The notes under the pieces are model-generated. The model saw nothing but the letters and a program-made list of their open reading frames with translations, did no database searches and was not told the origin of the DNA. DNA of 17,684 nucleotides from JAYSRU01 sp043720875 (GTDB lineage: Bacteria; Bacteroidota; Bacteroidia; Flavobacteriales_D; Crocinitomicaceae). A program made the position numbers and the translations under genes. Shown here in pieces: positions 6,666 to 15,142 of the stretch. Position 1 is the stretch's first letter; every line of letters begins with the position of its first letter. The stretch spans positions 1 through 17,684 of the forward strand of contig JAYSRU010000057.1 of NCBI GenBank assembly GCA_043720875.1. Reading direction: 5' to 3'.

Positions 6666-7687
6666 GCTTCTGTTTTTAACGATAAACGCGCACTTGCTGC
6701 TGTAGATTGATCCGCAATCTCATTGTTTTCATATAAATAATGTGCTGTGATCGCAATCATCGCAGCATTATCTGTGCAATATTCGAATGCTGGAATGTAC
6801 ACATCCCAATTTCGTTTATCCCCTTCCAATTTAAGTCTTTTTCTTAATCCTGAATTGGCCGCAACTCCTCCAGCAATAGCGATTTGGTTAATTCCTGTCA
6901 TTTCACTGGCCAAAATAAACTTTTCAAATAAAATGTCTAAAATGGTCTGTTGCACAGAAGCACAAATATCTTCCAGTTTTGGTTTTTCTCCGCCCGCTTT
7001 TTCTAAGCGTTGCAAGAACTGGATGATATTCGTTTTCAAGCCACTGAAGCTAAAATTTAAAGCTTCCATTTTAGGCTTTGTGAAGGTATATTTGAAAGGA
7101 TTACCTTGTTGTGCATACTTGTCAATCAAAGGTCCTCCGGGATAAGGCAAGCCTAACAATTTGGCAGTTTTATCAAATGCCTCACCCGCAGCGTCATCCA
7201 TTGTAGTCCCCAAAACAACTAAATCTAACGGCGAATTCACGCGTACGATTTGGGTATGTCCTCCAGAAACAGTTAAACACAAATAAGGAAAAGTTGGAAT
7301 CGGCGTTCCATCGTCAATTAAATGAGCCAAAACATGACCCTGCATATGATTTACTTCAATCAACGGAATGTTTTTGGCCAAGGCTAAACTTTTTGCAAAA
7401 GCAGTTCCAACAATCAATGATCCTAAAAGTCCAGGTCCTTTGGTAAAAGCAATTGCATCAATGTCATCTATCGTGAGTTTCGCTTTTATCAAAGCCGCAG
7501 CAACTACTGGCACAATATTTTGTTGGTGAGCACGGGATGCAAGTTCTGGAACAACCCCGCCATAAAGGCTATGAACCTCTTGTCCAGCAACAACATTACT
7601 CAATATTGTACGTTTTTTTAGCACCGCTGCACTGGTATCATCACAAGATGATTCGATTGCTAGAATAATAACTTCCTTTTCCTCCAA
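6662..7687 (-). CDS. tsaD: tRNA N6-threonylcarbamoyladenosine transferase TsaD
   Basis: 341 residues, full length for the family. TsaD transfers threonylcarbamoyl to A37 of ANN-decoding tRNAs, working with TsaB and TsaE. The sequence shows the N-terminal IESSCDDTSAAV, the metal-binding histidines H114 and H118 in HMQGHVLAH, SGGHT (141-145), the nucleotide-binding GGVAANSG (273-280) and the C-terminal metal ligand D306 in CTDNAAM. The start must be the TTG at 7687-7685: no ATG or GTG lies between the in-frame stop at 7723-7721 and the conserved N-terminal motif, and homologues have a similar-length lead-in. A TTG start suggests modest translation. It heads a two-gene operon with the rRNA methyltransferase (4-nt overlap) and diverges from tamB with a 24-nt gap. 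Confidence 0.96.
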   Translation of the reverse strand: MEEKEVIILAIESSCDDTSAAVLKKRTILSNVVAGQEVHSLYGGVVPELASRAHQQNIVPVVAAALIKAKLTIDDIDAIAFTKGPGLLGSLIVGTAFAKSLALAKNIPLIEVNHMQGHVLAHLIDDGTPIPTFPYLCLTVSGGHTQIVRVNSPLDLVVLGTTMDDAAGEAFDKTAKLLGLPYPGGPLIDKYAQQGNPFKYTFTKPKMEALNFSFSGLKTNIIQFLQRLEKAGGEKPKLEDICASVQQTILDILFEKFILASEMTGINQIAIAGGVAANSGLRKRLKLEGDKRNWDVYIPAFEYCTDNAAMIAITAHYLYENNEIADQSTAASARLSLKTEA

Positions 7688-7695
7688 CTTTTTGT

Positions 7696-7703
7696 TAGTT
7701 TTG
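7696..7703 (+). promoter_or_regulatory. Candidate -7 element of the tamB operon in the 24-nt divergent gap
   Basis: TAGTTTTG matches TAnnTTTG exactly and ends only 8 nt before the tamB ATG at 7712, so transcription from it would start within a few bases of the start codon. A -33 element is not clear; the expected position (about 7673) falls inside the tsaD coding sequence. If it is used, tamB mRNA is almost leaderless. Confidence 0.4.
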
Positions 7704-7711
7704 TAGATTAA

Positions 7712-10700
7712 ATGGTAAAATTACTCAAAATACTAGGTCATACAACTCTTTTCCTTTGGGAGATTGTTTTGGCGTTAATTATTTTGTTATCCTTTGCGAT
7801 CAGAAGTACCCGTGCCCAAACCTATTTCGCTCGTCAAGCAACAGAATATTTGAGTAAAGAACTTGATGCCACAATAAAAATTGATAAACTTTCTATAATT
7901 TTCATCGACAAAGTTGCCTTAGACGGAGTATTAATTATTGACAAGGAAAATGACACCTTAAGTTATATCAAAACACTCTACGCAACCGTTGAAAGATTTA
8001 ACTTAGATAAGCGATTTATTAAACTCAGTAAAGTTGAGCTAGATGAAGGAAATGTGAACATCTATCGAGCAAAAAGTAATGGCGACTGGAATTTTAAATT
8101 CTTGGCAGATTATTTTGCATCTTCTGATACAACCACCAGTAAAAGCGAGCCTTTTGATGTGGCTGTAAAAAGTGTGGTTTTGAATGATCTGAATTTTAGT
8201 TTTCATGATAATCGAAAGAAAGAATTAGCCTTCGGAATAGACTTTAATCATTTAGCGCTTAAGCACTTAAACCTTAATGCAAAAAACATTTTAAGCTCGA
8301 AGGGTACTATTCAACTCAAAATTGAGCAACTGTCATTCCAAGAACGTTGTGGTTTCGCAATTAACAAAATGAGTGGAAAAGCGCTAATCTCCCCAAAAGG
8401 ATATCGTGTTCGAAACCTGTCAATTGAAACGCCTAACTCTTCACTTATTTTACCTCAATTTGCTTTATTGGTTGACAAAGCCAGTGATTTTGGAGACTTT
8501 GTAAATAAAGTGAAATTTCGCGTTCGTTTAGAAAAGACTGTAGTGTCACTTAAAGATGTGAGTTATTTTGTTCCAACTATAGAAGGAATGGATGAAAAAA
8601 TCAAAATTACTGCCGACTTAGACAACCCAATTGCAAAGCTTGCTATAACCAACCTTGACCTACGCATTGGAAAAGAATCAAAAATTTTAGGGGATTTTGA
8701 ACTACCAAACTTTGCAAAATTAAGCAACTCTAACTTTAAGGAGAAATTCAAGCAAATACGAATATTAGTTGCAGATCTGGAGAAAATTAAACTCCCAATT
8801 TCGAGTAAAACAGACTACTTGGAATTAGGTGAAATGGCACAACGAATTAGATTCTTTGACGCACAAAACTTTGTATTTAGCGGCAGCGCAAAAAATTTCA
8901 TTATTAGTTCAAATGATTTAAAAACAGATCTTGGTCAGATTTCAATAGACCAAGGAATTCATGTCTTTAAGGACAACCAAGAACGTTATCATTTTGAAAA
9001 AAATAAACCCTTAGGAAAGCTAATCGCTGTCAACAACCTGAATCTGGGTAGTTTAATAGGCAGTAAGGATATTGGAATTCTTAACGGTAGTTTTGATGCC
9101 AAAGGATTTTTTACTCCAAAAGGCGAATTCGAAATATATGAAGTCAATGGCCTGGTACAGAATTTCGACTACGGTGGATATAATTACAAAAACATAGCAT
9201 TAGAAGATATTTCTTTTGCAAAGAATGTGTTAATTGGAAAAATTGATGTCGACGATCCTAACGTTAAGCTTTCATACGATGGTTCTTTAGATATTAATAA
9301 AACACAACGGTTTGATTTTAATCTTGACCTAGACAAAGCCAATTTAGATAAACTAGGAATTAAGAGTGACGTAGCGAAATATTTGGACTCGAAAATGCAC
9401 GTTAATCTTTCAGGTACAAATCCAAATAATTACTCTGGAATTATTGCAATTGATAATTTAACCTACAAAGAAGGCGACCTAGATCTACACATTCCTAAAA
9501 TGACCATTGGAATGATTCGCGGAACATCAAAAGATCTACTTACGATTGATAGTGATATTTTGGATGCAAAAATCGAAGGAATTGTTGACGTAAACACTGT
9601 TGGCGCAAGCTTTCAAAACCAATTTTCGAAAATTCTTCCCGCCATAATTAATCCTTCAACAGAAGTTATAAAAACTGATCGAAACAATTTCAATTACGAT
9701 ATTATTTTTAAAGATTTTAACCAGGTATTAACAATATTTGTTCCAGATTTAACGCTATCCAACTTCACAGAAATTAAAGGTAATTACAACGGTTATACAA
9801 ATAACTTTAAAACATCGATAGACGCGAATGAAATTCGATACTTAGACAAGCGATTTATTGGGATTAATATTGATCAAGAAATGATTAATGGTCAATTATT
9901 GGCACAACTAAATTTCGCCCAATTCTACCTCAACGATTCACTTGAAGTGAAAAATCTCAATTTGGAAACTGGCGGCTCACGGAACCACTTAAACTCTATT
10001 ATTCAATGGAATACTAACACCACTGAGGAATCAAAATTCACTTGGGATACGCACATTAATGGAAAAGAAAATTTCAACTTTGTTATTGACCCATCTTATT
10101 TTGTGCTAAAAGGTAAAAAGTGGGTGCTTCCAAATGCGTCTAAAATTAGCTACAAGCCCAAACATGTAAGTATCTCAGACTTCATAATGAAATACAACGA
10201 TCAATTTATCGCAATCGATGGAGTTGCATCAAACGACACCGATGATCGAATTAGGTTGAGAATTAATGATGTTCTTCTCGCTGATTTTAATGATGTTATT
10301 GGTGGAGGAATAGAAATTTCAGGCCTACTCAACGGGCAAGTTATTGTTAGAACACCATTTTCTAACGTAGAGCTATCGGGAGGATTGAATGTTGAAAAAT
10401 TATATTTGAACCAAAAAGAAGTGGGTGACATCTCGTTAAATGCAGATTGGGACAAAGTCAATAAATCAATTATTCTTGGTGGTGATCTAAACTACAAAAA
10501 ACAAAAAACATTTGCCTTTGATGGGAACTATTACCTTGATCGCAAAGAAAATTCTCTTGATTTCAATGTTGCAATGGATCATACTGATCTAACGATTGCG
10601 AACGCGTTTATGGATCCATTGGTGATCAGTGGAATTCGTGGCGCAATTGACGGTAGATTGAAGATTGATGGAACGCCAGAAAAACCAATGATTACGGGCA

Positions 10701-12262
10701 ACCTTAACCTTGAAAATGCCAATGCAAAAATTGGAATTCTCGGAGTCAATTTTGGCTTAGATGGAAAGGTGAAAATAGATGAATATGGTATCTACTTGAA
10801 GGATATCCCATTGATTGATGAAGATGGAAATGGTGGAATTGTCAAAGGCGCCATCTTTCACGACAACTTCACTAATTGGTCATTTGATATTGTAGCCGAT
10901 TTAGAGAACGATGCGTACAATCCCGTAAAGGGCAGAAAAGGCCAATACCATCCGTTGGATCAGTTTTTAGTAATGAATACAAAATACAAGGAGGGTGATA
11001 TTTACTATGGAAAAGCATATATTACTGGTATAGCAACAATTTCTGGAACTGCCGAAAACACCGCTATTGTTGTCAATGTAAAGACTCAAAAAAATACAGC
11101 AATTAATTTCCCAATGTATGGTCAATCTGAAATTTCAGAATCAAGTTTTATAACTTGGAAAGATGCTCCGATAAAAGTTATTCCCGATAAAATTAATGTT
11201 TCAGGAATTACCATGGATCTTACCTTCAACGTAACTGAAGATGCCAAAATGAAACTTATCATGAGTGATAAAACGGGTGAAGAAATTAGTGCCGACGGTT
11301 CTGGGAAATTAGAGTTAGGATTAAATGCACTCGGAAATGCTACGTTGAATGGAACGTACACCTTGAATTCAGGGAAGTATAATTTCACTATGGGTCCTGC
11401 CATCCAAAATTTCTACATCGTAAAAGGAGGGACAATTGCATGGACGGGTGATCCATTGGGCGCTACATTAAACGTGCAAGCCAAACAAACGATTGCAGCC
11501 AACATTAATTTGTTAAGCGAAGACCCTTCAACTGCTGCGAAAGGTTCTAACCAAAATGTGGATTGTATTATTGATATTAAAGGTGGATTAACCACTTTCA
11601 AGCTTGGTTTTGACGTGCAAGCTCCACAAGCCAGTTCGCAAGAAAAAGAAATACTGGCCTCAGCCAAAGCTACAGAAGCAGAAAAACAACGTTTAGCCGT
11701 TTCATTAATGGTGATGAAACAATTTATACCGAAAGCTCCAGGTGTAGGAGGTTCTTCCGGTACAGCAGCCGATATTCTGGAGCAGCAATTGGATGTAATG
11801 GCCAGTAAACTTGGGGGAGACTTTGTTAAAGTGGGAGTTAATTTAGAATCCAGCAGTTCACAACTCGATCTTGAGAAAAAGTTCTTAGACGATCGTGTAA
11901 TCATCAAGGGTAGTTTTGGAGTAGAAAAAAATTCAGCGGGCGGTAGTTCCAGAATTGGAAACATTAACTTAGAATACCTCATCAACGAAGACGGAACATT
12001 CAGGTTAAGTGCTTTTAACCAATCTGACGCTAAAAATCCTGGAAAAATGATTCAAGGTACTGGTGTAACCTACCAAGAAGAGTTTGACAAACTTCAAGAC
12101 TTAAAAATGTTGCAATTCTTCCTTGATATTTTTAGAAAAAAGGAAAACAAACGTATCGTAAAAACGAAAAAAAGAAGACAAAAACCTGTACCACCATTGC
12201 CAAGTGCAACGAGTCAAGTGGTTACGGTAATGGATAGAAAAAAAGAAAATCAATTTTCATGA
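7712..12262 (+). CDS. tamB: Translocation and assembly module inner-membrane protein TamB
   Basis: 1516 residues. An N-terminal membrane anchor (about residues 11-30) is followed by an AsmA-like start (SKELDATIKIDKLSIIFIDKVALDG). A very long, repetitive beta-strand region with periodic NLxL/GxxDG patterns continues to about 1040. The C-terminal TamB domain (DUF490) covers about 1040-1460, with the hallmark TYTLNSGKYNFTMGP and WTGDPLGATLNVQA (about 1220-1255). TamB spans the periplasm as a hydrophobic groove. In Proteobacteria it works with the BamA-like TamA in outer-membrane protein insertion or lipid transport; Bacteroidota use TamL-type lipoproteins, and none is present here. After the TamB domain comes an unusual basic, proline-containing tail of about 55 residues (KKKENKR...KTKKRRQKPVPPLP). 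The start agrees with the usual Bacteroidota N-terminus. The stop overlaps the next start (ATGA). Confidence 0.93.
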   Translation: MVKLLKILGHTTLFLWEIVLALIILLSFAIRSTRAQTYFARQATEYLSKELDATIKIDKLSIIFIDKVALDGVLIIDKENDTLSYIKTLYATVERFNLDKRFIKLSKVELDEGNVNIYRAKSNGDWNFKFLADYFASSDTTTSKSEPFDVAVKSVVLNDLNFSFHDNRKKELAFGIDFNHLALKHLNLNAKNILSSKGTIQLKIEQLSFQERCGFAINKMSGKALISPKGYRVRNLSIETPNSSLILPQFALLVDKASDFGDFVNKVKFRVRLEKTVVSLKDVSYFVPTIEGMDEKIKITADLDNPIAKLAITNLDLRIGKESKILGDFELPNFAKLSNSNFKEKFKQIRILVADLEKIKLPISSKTDYLELGEMAQRIRFFDAQNFVFSGSAKNFIISSNDLKTDLGQISIDQGIHVFKDNQERYHFEKNKPLGKLIAVNNLNLGSLIGSKDIGILNGSFDAKGFFTPKGEFEIYEVNGLVQNFDYGGYNYKNIALEDISFAKNVLIGKIDVDDPNVKLSYDGSLDINKTQRFDFNLDLDKANLDKLGIKSDVAKYLDSKMHVNLSGTNPNNYSGIIAIDNLTYKEGDLDLHIPKMTIGMIRGTSKDLLTIDSDILDAKIEGIVDVNTVGASFQNQFSKILPAIINPSTEVIKTDRNNFNYDIIFKDFNQVLTIFVPDLTLSNFTEIKGNYNGYTNNFKTSIDANEIRYLDKRFIGINIDQEMINGQLLAQLNFAQFYLNDSLEVKNLNLETGGSRNHLNSIIQWNTNTTEESKFTWDTHINGKENFNFVIDPSYFVLKGKKWVLPNASKISYKPKHVSISDFIMKYNDQFIAIDGVASNDTDDRIRLRINDVLLADFNDVIGGGIEISGLLNGQVIVRTPFSNVELSGGLNVEKLYLNQKEVGDISLNADWDKVNKSIILGGDLNYKKQKTFAFDGNYYLDRKENSLDFNVAMDHTDLTIANAFMDPLVISGIRGAIDGRLKIDGTPEKPMITGNLNLENANAKIGILGVNFGLDGKVKIDEYGIYLKDIPLIDEDGNGGIVKGAIFHDNFTNWSFDIVADLENDAYNPVKGRKGQYHPLDQFLVMNTKYKEGDIYYGKAYITGIATISGTAENTAIVVNVKTQKNTAINFPMYGQSEISESSFITWKDAPIKVIPDKINVSGITMDLTFNVTEDAKMKLIMSDKTGEEISADGSGKLELGLNALGNATLNGTYTLNSGKYNFTMGPAIQNFYIVKGGTIAWTGDPLGATLNVQAKQTIAANINLLSEDPSTAAKGSNQNVDCIIDIKGGLTTFKLGFDVQAPQASSQEKEILASAKATEAEKQRLAVSLMVMKQFIPKAPGVGGSSGTAADILEQQLDVMASKLGGDFVKVGVNLESSSSQLDLEKKFLDDRVIIKGSFGVEKNSAGGSSRIGNINLEYLINEDGTFRLSAFNQSDAKNPGKMIQGTGVTYQEEFDKLQDLKMLQFFLDIFRKKENKRIVKTKKRRQKPVPPLPSATSQVVTVMDRKKENQFS

Positions 12263-13743
12263 AAAAAGTTTTAATTGCCAACAGAGGAGAAATAGCTATG
12301 CGAATCATTCGCACGCTTAAGAAAATGAACATACAAAGTGTCGCTATTTATTCTGATGCAGATGCAAATTCACCGCACGTACACGCTGCAGATGAAGCTA
12401 TTTATGTAGGTAAATCTCCTTCGGCTGAAAGTTATTTACGCCAAGATTATATATTAGAAAAAGCATTAGAAATTGGCGTAGATGGAATTCATCCTGGATA
12501 TGGATTTTTATCTGAAAATGGAGAATTTGCAGACAAAGTAACTAAAGCTGGGATAACTTTCATAGGTCCATCTTCTGAAGCGATGGCTGTGATGGGTTCC
12601 AAAATAAGAGCCAAACAAACCGTTAAGGAATATAATGTTCCTTTAGTTCCTGGCATTGACCGAGCAGTTACTTCTGCCGAAGAAGCAAAAGAAATTGCTG
12701 CTCAAATTGGATATCCAGTTTTGATAAAAGCATCTGCTGGTGGCGGTGGAAAAGGAATGCGCTTGATTGAAAGTCCGGATAATTTTGAAGAACAAATGGA
12801 AATGGCGCAATCAGAAGCACGCTCTTCTTTTGGCGATGATGCTTGTTTCGTTGAGAAATTTGTAACGCAACCACGCCATATTGAAATTCAAGTATTTGCA
12901 GACAAACATGGCAATGTAGTGTACCTATTTGAACGCGAATGTTCCATTCAACGTAGACATCAAAAGGTGATTGAGGAAGCACCAAGTGCGGTATTGACAC
13001 CAGAAATGCGTGTAAAAATGGGTGAAGCAGCATGTAATGTTGCACGCTCTTGTAATTACGAAGGCGCAGGTACGGTTGAGTTTTTATTAGACGGTGATTT
13101 AAATTTCTACTTCTTAGAAATGAATACACGTTTGCAAGTTGAGCACCCTGTAACTGAAGAAATAACAGGAACTGATTTAGTGGAATGGCAAATTAGAGTT
13201 GCCCGTGGAGAGCGTTTGCCCATGTTGCAAGACGAACTTAAAATAAATGGCCACTCTATCGAAATTCGTGTTTACGCAGAAGACGCATTAAATGGTTTTA
13301 CTCCAGACATTGGGAACTTGAAACGCTATAGAATTCCAACCCAAAGTTTTGCGCGCGTAGATGATTCATTTCAAGAAGGAATGGATATCCCGATTTATTA
13401 CGATCCAATGATTGCAAAATTAATCGTTTGGGGTGAAAACCGCCATCAAGCAATTGAACGCATGATCGAAGCCATTGATGAATACCAAATATCTGGATTG
13501 CGTACCACTTTAGATTTCGCAAAATATGTAATGAAGCATGAAGCATTTAGAAGCGGTAATTTTGATACAAATTTTGTGAAGCACTATTTCCAAGATCCAA
13601 TGGTTATGAACGAAGCCATGGAAGACGAACAAAAAGCGATGGAAGCCTCTATACAAAGCATTTGGGACGGGTTAACTGAAATGAAAAACAAAGACTTTTC
13701 TTCTCAAAAAATTGACAGTAGCTGGCAGTTAAGACGTGGGTAA
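12259..13743 (+). CDS. accC: Biotin carboxylase subunit of an acyl-CoA carboxylase
   Basis: 494 residues. The three biotin-carboxylase parts are present: N-terminal (ANRGEIA 7-13, HPGYGFLSE 78-86), ATP-grasp (glycine loop GGGGKGM 161-167; ERECSIQRRHQK 225-236; EMNTRLQVEHP 287-297 with E274, E287, N289 and R291) and C-terminal (IRVYAED 336-342 with R337; YDPMIAKL 381-388). It carboxylates biotin on a separate carrier using ATP and bicarbonate. It lacks the biotin carrier domain. It is longer than E. coli AccC (449 aa), with a distinct tail after FDTNFVKHYF. That favours the acyl-CoA (propionyl-type) carboxylase subfamily of Bacteroidota over the fatty-acid-synthesis enzyme; I cannot exclude the latter. 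No carrier or carboxyltransferase gene is adjacent. Its ATG lies within the last four bases of tamB, so it is probably translated from the tamB transcript. Confidence 0.93.
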   Translation: MKKVLIANRGEIAMRIIRTLKKMNIQSVAIYSDADANSPHVHAADEAIYVGKSPSAESYLRQDYILEKALEIGVDGIHPGYGFLSENGEFADKVTKAGITFIGPSSEAMAVMGSKIRAKQTVKEYNVPLVPGIDRAVTSAEEAKEIAAQIGYPVLIKASAGGGGKGMRLIESPDNFEEQMEMAQSEARSSFGDDACFVEKFVTQPRHIEIQVFADKHGNVVYLFERECSIQRRHQKVIEEAPSAVLTPEMRVKMGEAACNVARSCNYEGAGTVEFLLDGDLNFYFLEMNTRLQVEHPVTEEITGTDLVEWQIRVARGERLPMLQDELKINGHSIEIRVYAEDALNGFTPDIGNLKRYRIPTQSFARVDDSFQEGMDIPIYYDPMIAKLIVWGENRHQAIERMIEAIDEYQISGLRTTLDFAKYVMKHEAFRSGNFDTNFVKHYFQDPMVMNEAMEDEQKAMEASIQSIWDGLTEMKNKDFSSQKIDSSWQLRRG

Positions 13744-13773
13744 AAACCGAAAGCAAATAAAACTGCATTTACC

Positions 13774-13804
13774 TTGCGCTTCTGCAATATAAAGTCTACT
13801 TTTG
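13774..13804 (+). promoter_or_regulatory. Promoter of sucC
   Basis: TTG (13774-13776) and TACTTTTG (13797-13804) are separated by 20 nt, matching both the -33 and -7 elements of the Bacteroidota primary sigma factor. Transcription should start near 13811, leaving a leader of about 12 nt before ATG 13823. It is the best two-part promoter in the window and fits the high expression expected for a TCA-cycle gene. Confidence 0.7.
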
Positions 13805-13822
13805 CTCCACAAATTTGAAGCG

Positions 13823-15040
13823 ATGAACTTACATGAATATCAAGGTAAAGAAATATTGAAAAAGTACGGCGTTGCTGTACAAGAAGGTGTTGTAGTTGAC
13901 AATGTTGCCAATGCACAAGAAGCTGCAAAAAAACTTTCTGCTGCAACAGGAACTGAATGGTTCGTTGTTAAGGCACAAATTCATGCAGGTGGACGTGGTA
14001 AAGGTGTTGTAACTGAAACAGGATCGCACGGTGTTGTTCTTGCAAAAGGACTTGGTGCTTTGGATGAAAAAGTTGCTGGTATCCTTGGAGGACATCTTGT
14101 AACACTTCAAACGAGTGATACTGGTAAAAAGGTAAACAAAGTTCTAATTGCACAAGATGTATATTATCCTGGTGCAGTTGAAGTAGAAGAATTTTACATG
14201 TCTATCTTATTAGATCGTGAAAAAGGACGTAATGTTATCATGTATTCTACTGAAGGTGGAATGGACATTGAAACAGTTGCCGAAAACACACCTCATTTAA
14301 TCTTCAAAGAAGAAATTGATCCACGTGTTGGACTTCAGGGTTTTCAAGCACGTAAAATTGCTTTTAACTTAGGTTTATCTGGAATGGCTTTCAAACAAAT
14401 GACAAAATTTGTTGACTCATTATACAATGCATATTTAGGTTGTGATGCAGCCATGTTCGAAATCAATCCAGTATTGAAAACTTCGGATGAAAAAATCATC
14501 GCAGTAGATGCTAAAGTAACATTGGATGGTAACTCATTATTCCGTCAGCCGGAATATGCAGCTATGCGTGATACTTCAGAAGAAGATCCTACAGAAGTTG
14601 AGGCAGATGCAGCAGGTTTGAATTTTGTGAAATTAGATGGAAACGTTGCCTGTATGGTAAATGGTGCTGGTTTAGCGATGGCTACAATGGATATCATTAA
14701 ATACAGTGGTGGAAATCCTGCAAATTTCTTAGACGTAGGTGGTACAGCTGATGCAGAACGTGTTGAAAAAGCGTTCCATATCATTTTAAAAGACCCTAAT
14801 GTTAAAGCAATTTTAATCAACATTTTTGGAGGAATCGTTCGTTGTGATCGTGTAGCTCAAGGTGTTGTTGATGCTTACAAAAACATGGGATCTATTCCAG
14901 TTCCAATTATTGTTCGTCTACAAGGAACAAATGCAGTTGAAGCAAAGAAATTAATTGATGAGTCTGGCTTAAATGTTCACTCAGCAACTTTATTGCAAGA
15001 AGCAGCAGACAAGGTAAAAGAAGTTTTAGCTCACGCATAA
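13823..15040 (+). CDS. sucC: Succinate-CoA ligase (ADP-forming) beta subunit SucC
   Basis: 405 residues, slightly longer than E. coli SucC (388). With SucD it interconverts succinyl-CoA and succinate in the TCA cycle, making ATP or GTP. An ATP-grasp domain fills the N-terminal half: the opening MNLHEYQGKEIL, K50, the HAGGRGK loop (54-60), and Mg ligands N215 (EINP) and D229 (VDAK). The C-terminal ligase domain has NPANFLDVGGTA (298-309) and INIFGGIVRCD (332-342), which contacts the SucD phosphohistidine. The start is ATG 13823: the family always begins MNLHEYQ, and the upstream in-frame ATG at 13802 lies in the promoter. sucD is not adjacent, so the two subunits must be encoded apart. The gene has its own promoter and a strong terminator and is therefore probably a single-gene transcript. 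Confidence 0.97.
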   Translation: MNLHEYQGKEILKKYGVAVQEGVVVDNVANAQEAAKKLSAATGTEWFVVKAQIHAGGRGKGVVTETGSHGVVLAKGLGALDEKVAGILGGHLVTLQTSDTGKKVNKVLIAQDVYYPGAVEVEEFYMSILLDREKGRNVIMYSTEGGMDIETVAENTPHLIFKEEIDPRVGLQGFQARKIAFNLGLSGMAFKQMTKFVDSLYNAYLGCDAAMFEINPVLKTSDEKIIAVDAKVTLDGNSLFRQPEYAAMRDTSEEDPTEVEADAAGLNFVKLDGNVACMVNGAGLAMATMDIIKYSGGNPANFLDVGGTADAERVEKAFHIILKDPNVKAILINIFGGIVRCDRVAQGVVDAYKNMGSIPVPIIVRLQGTNAVEAKKLIDESGLNVHSATLLQEAADKVKEVLAHA

Positions 15041-15061
15041 GCGAAAGTTAGCTATAAGATT

Positions 15062-15095
15062 AAAAAAGCATTCGAGATTTTCGGATGCTTTTTTT
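15062..15095. terminator. Bidirectional terminator between sucC and the convergent beta-barrel gene
   Basis: An A-rich left arm (AAAAAAGCATTCGA, 15062-15075) pairs with 15081-15094 through about 14 pairs including one G-T, with a loop of about 5 nt. Both strands carry a T-run after a GC-containing stem, so it can end sucC from the left and the minus-strand gene (stop at 15143) from the right. Bases 15096-15142 show nothing further. Confidence 0.88.
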
Positions 15096-15142
15096 GTTGC
15101 CCTAAGATTCGTTCTGGCTATCCCTTTTTTAATTCACACTAT

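Noticed and set aside
11413..11985. 190-codon open frame antisense to tamB
   Set aside because: It lies wholly opposite the conserved TamB C-terminal domain, has biased Ser/Leu/Pro composition typical of antisense shadows, and shows no recognisable domain.
12668..13129. 153-codon open frame antisense to the biotin carboxylase gene
   Set aside because: It overlaps the strongly conserved ATP-grasp domain, and its Leu/Gln/His-rich translation is a shadow of the sense codons.
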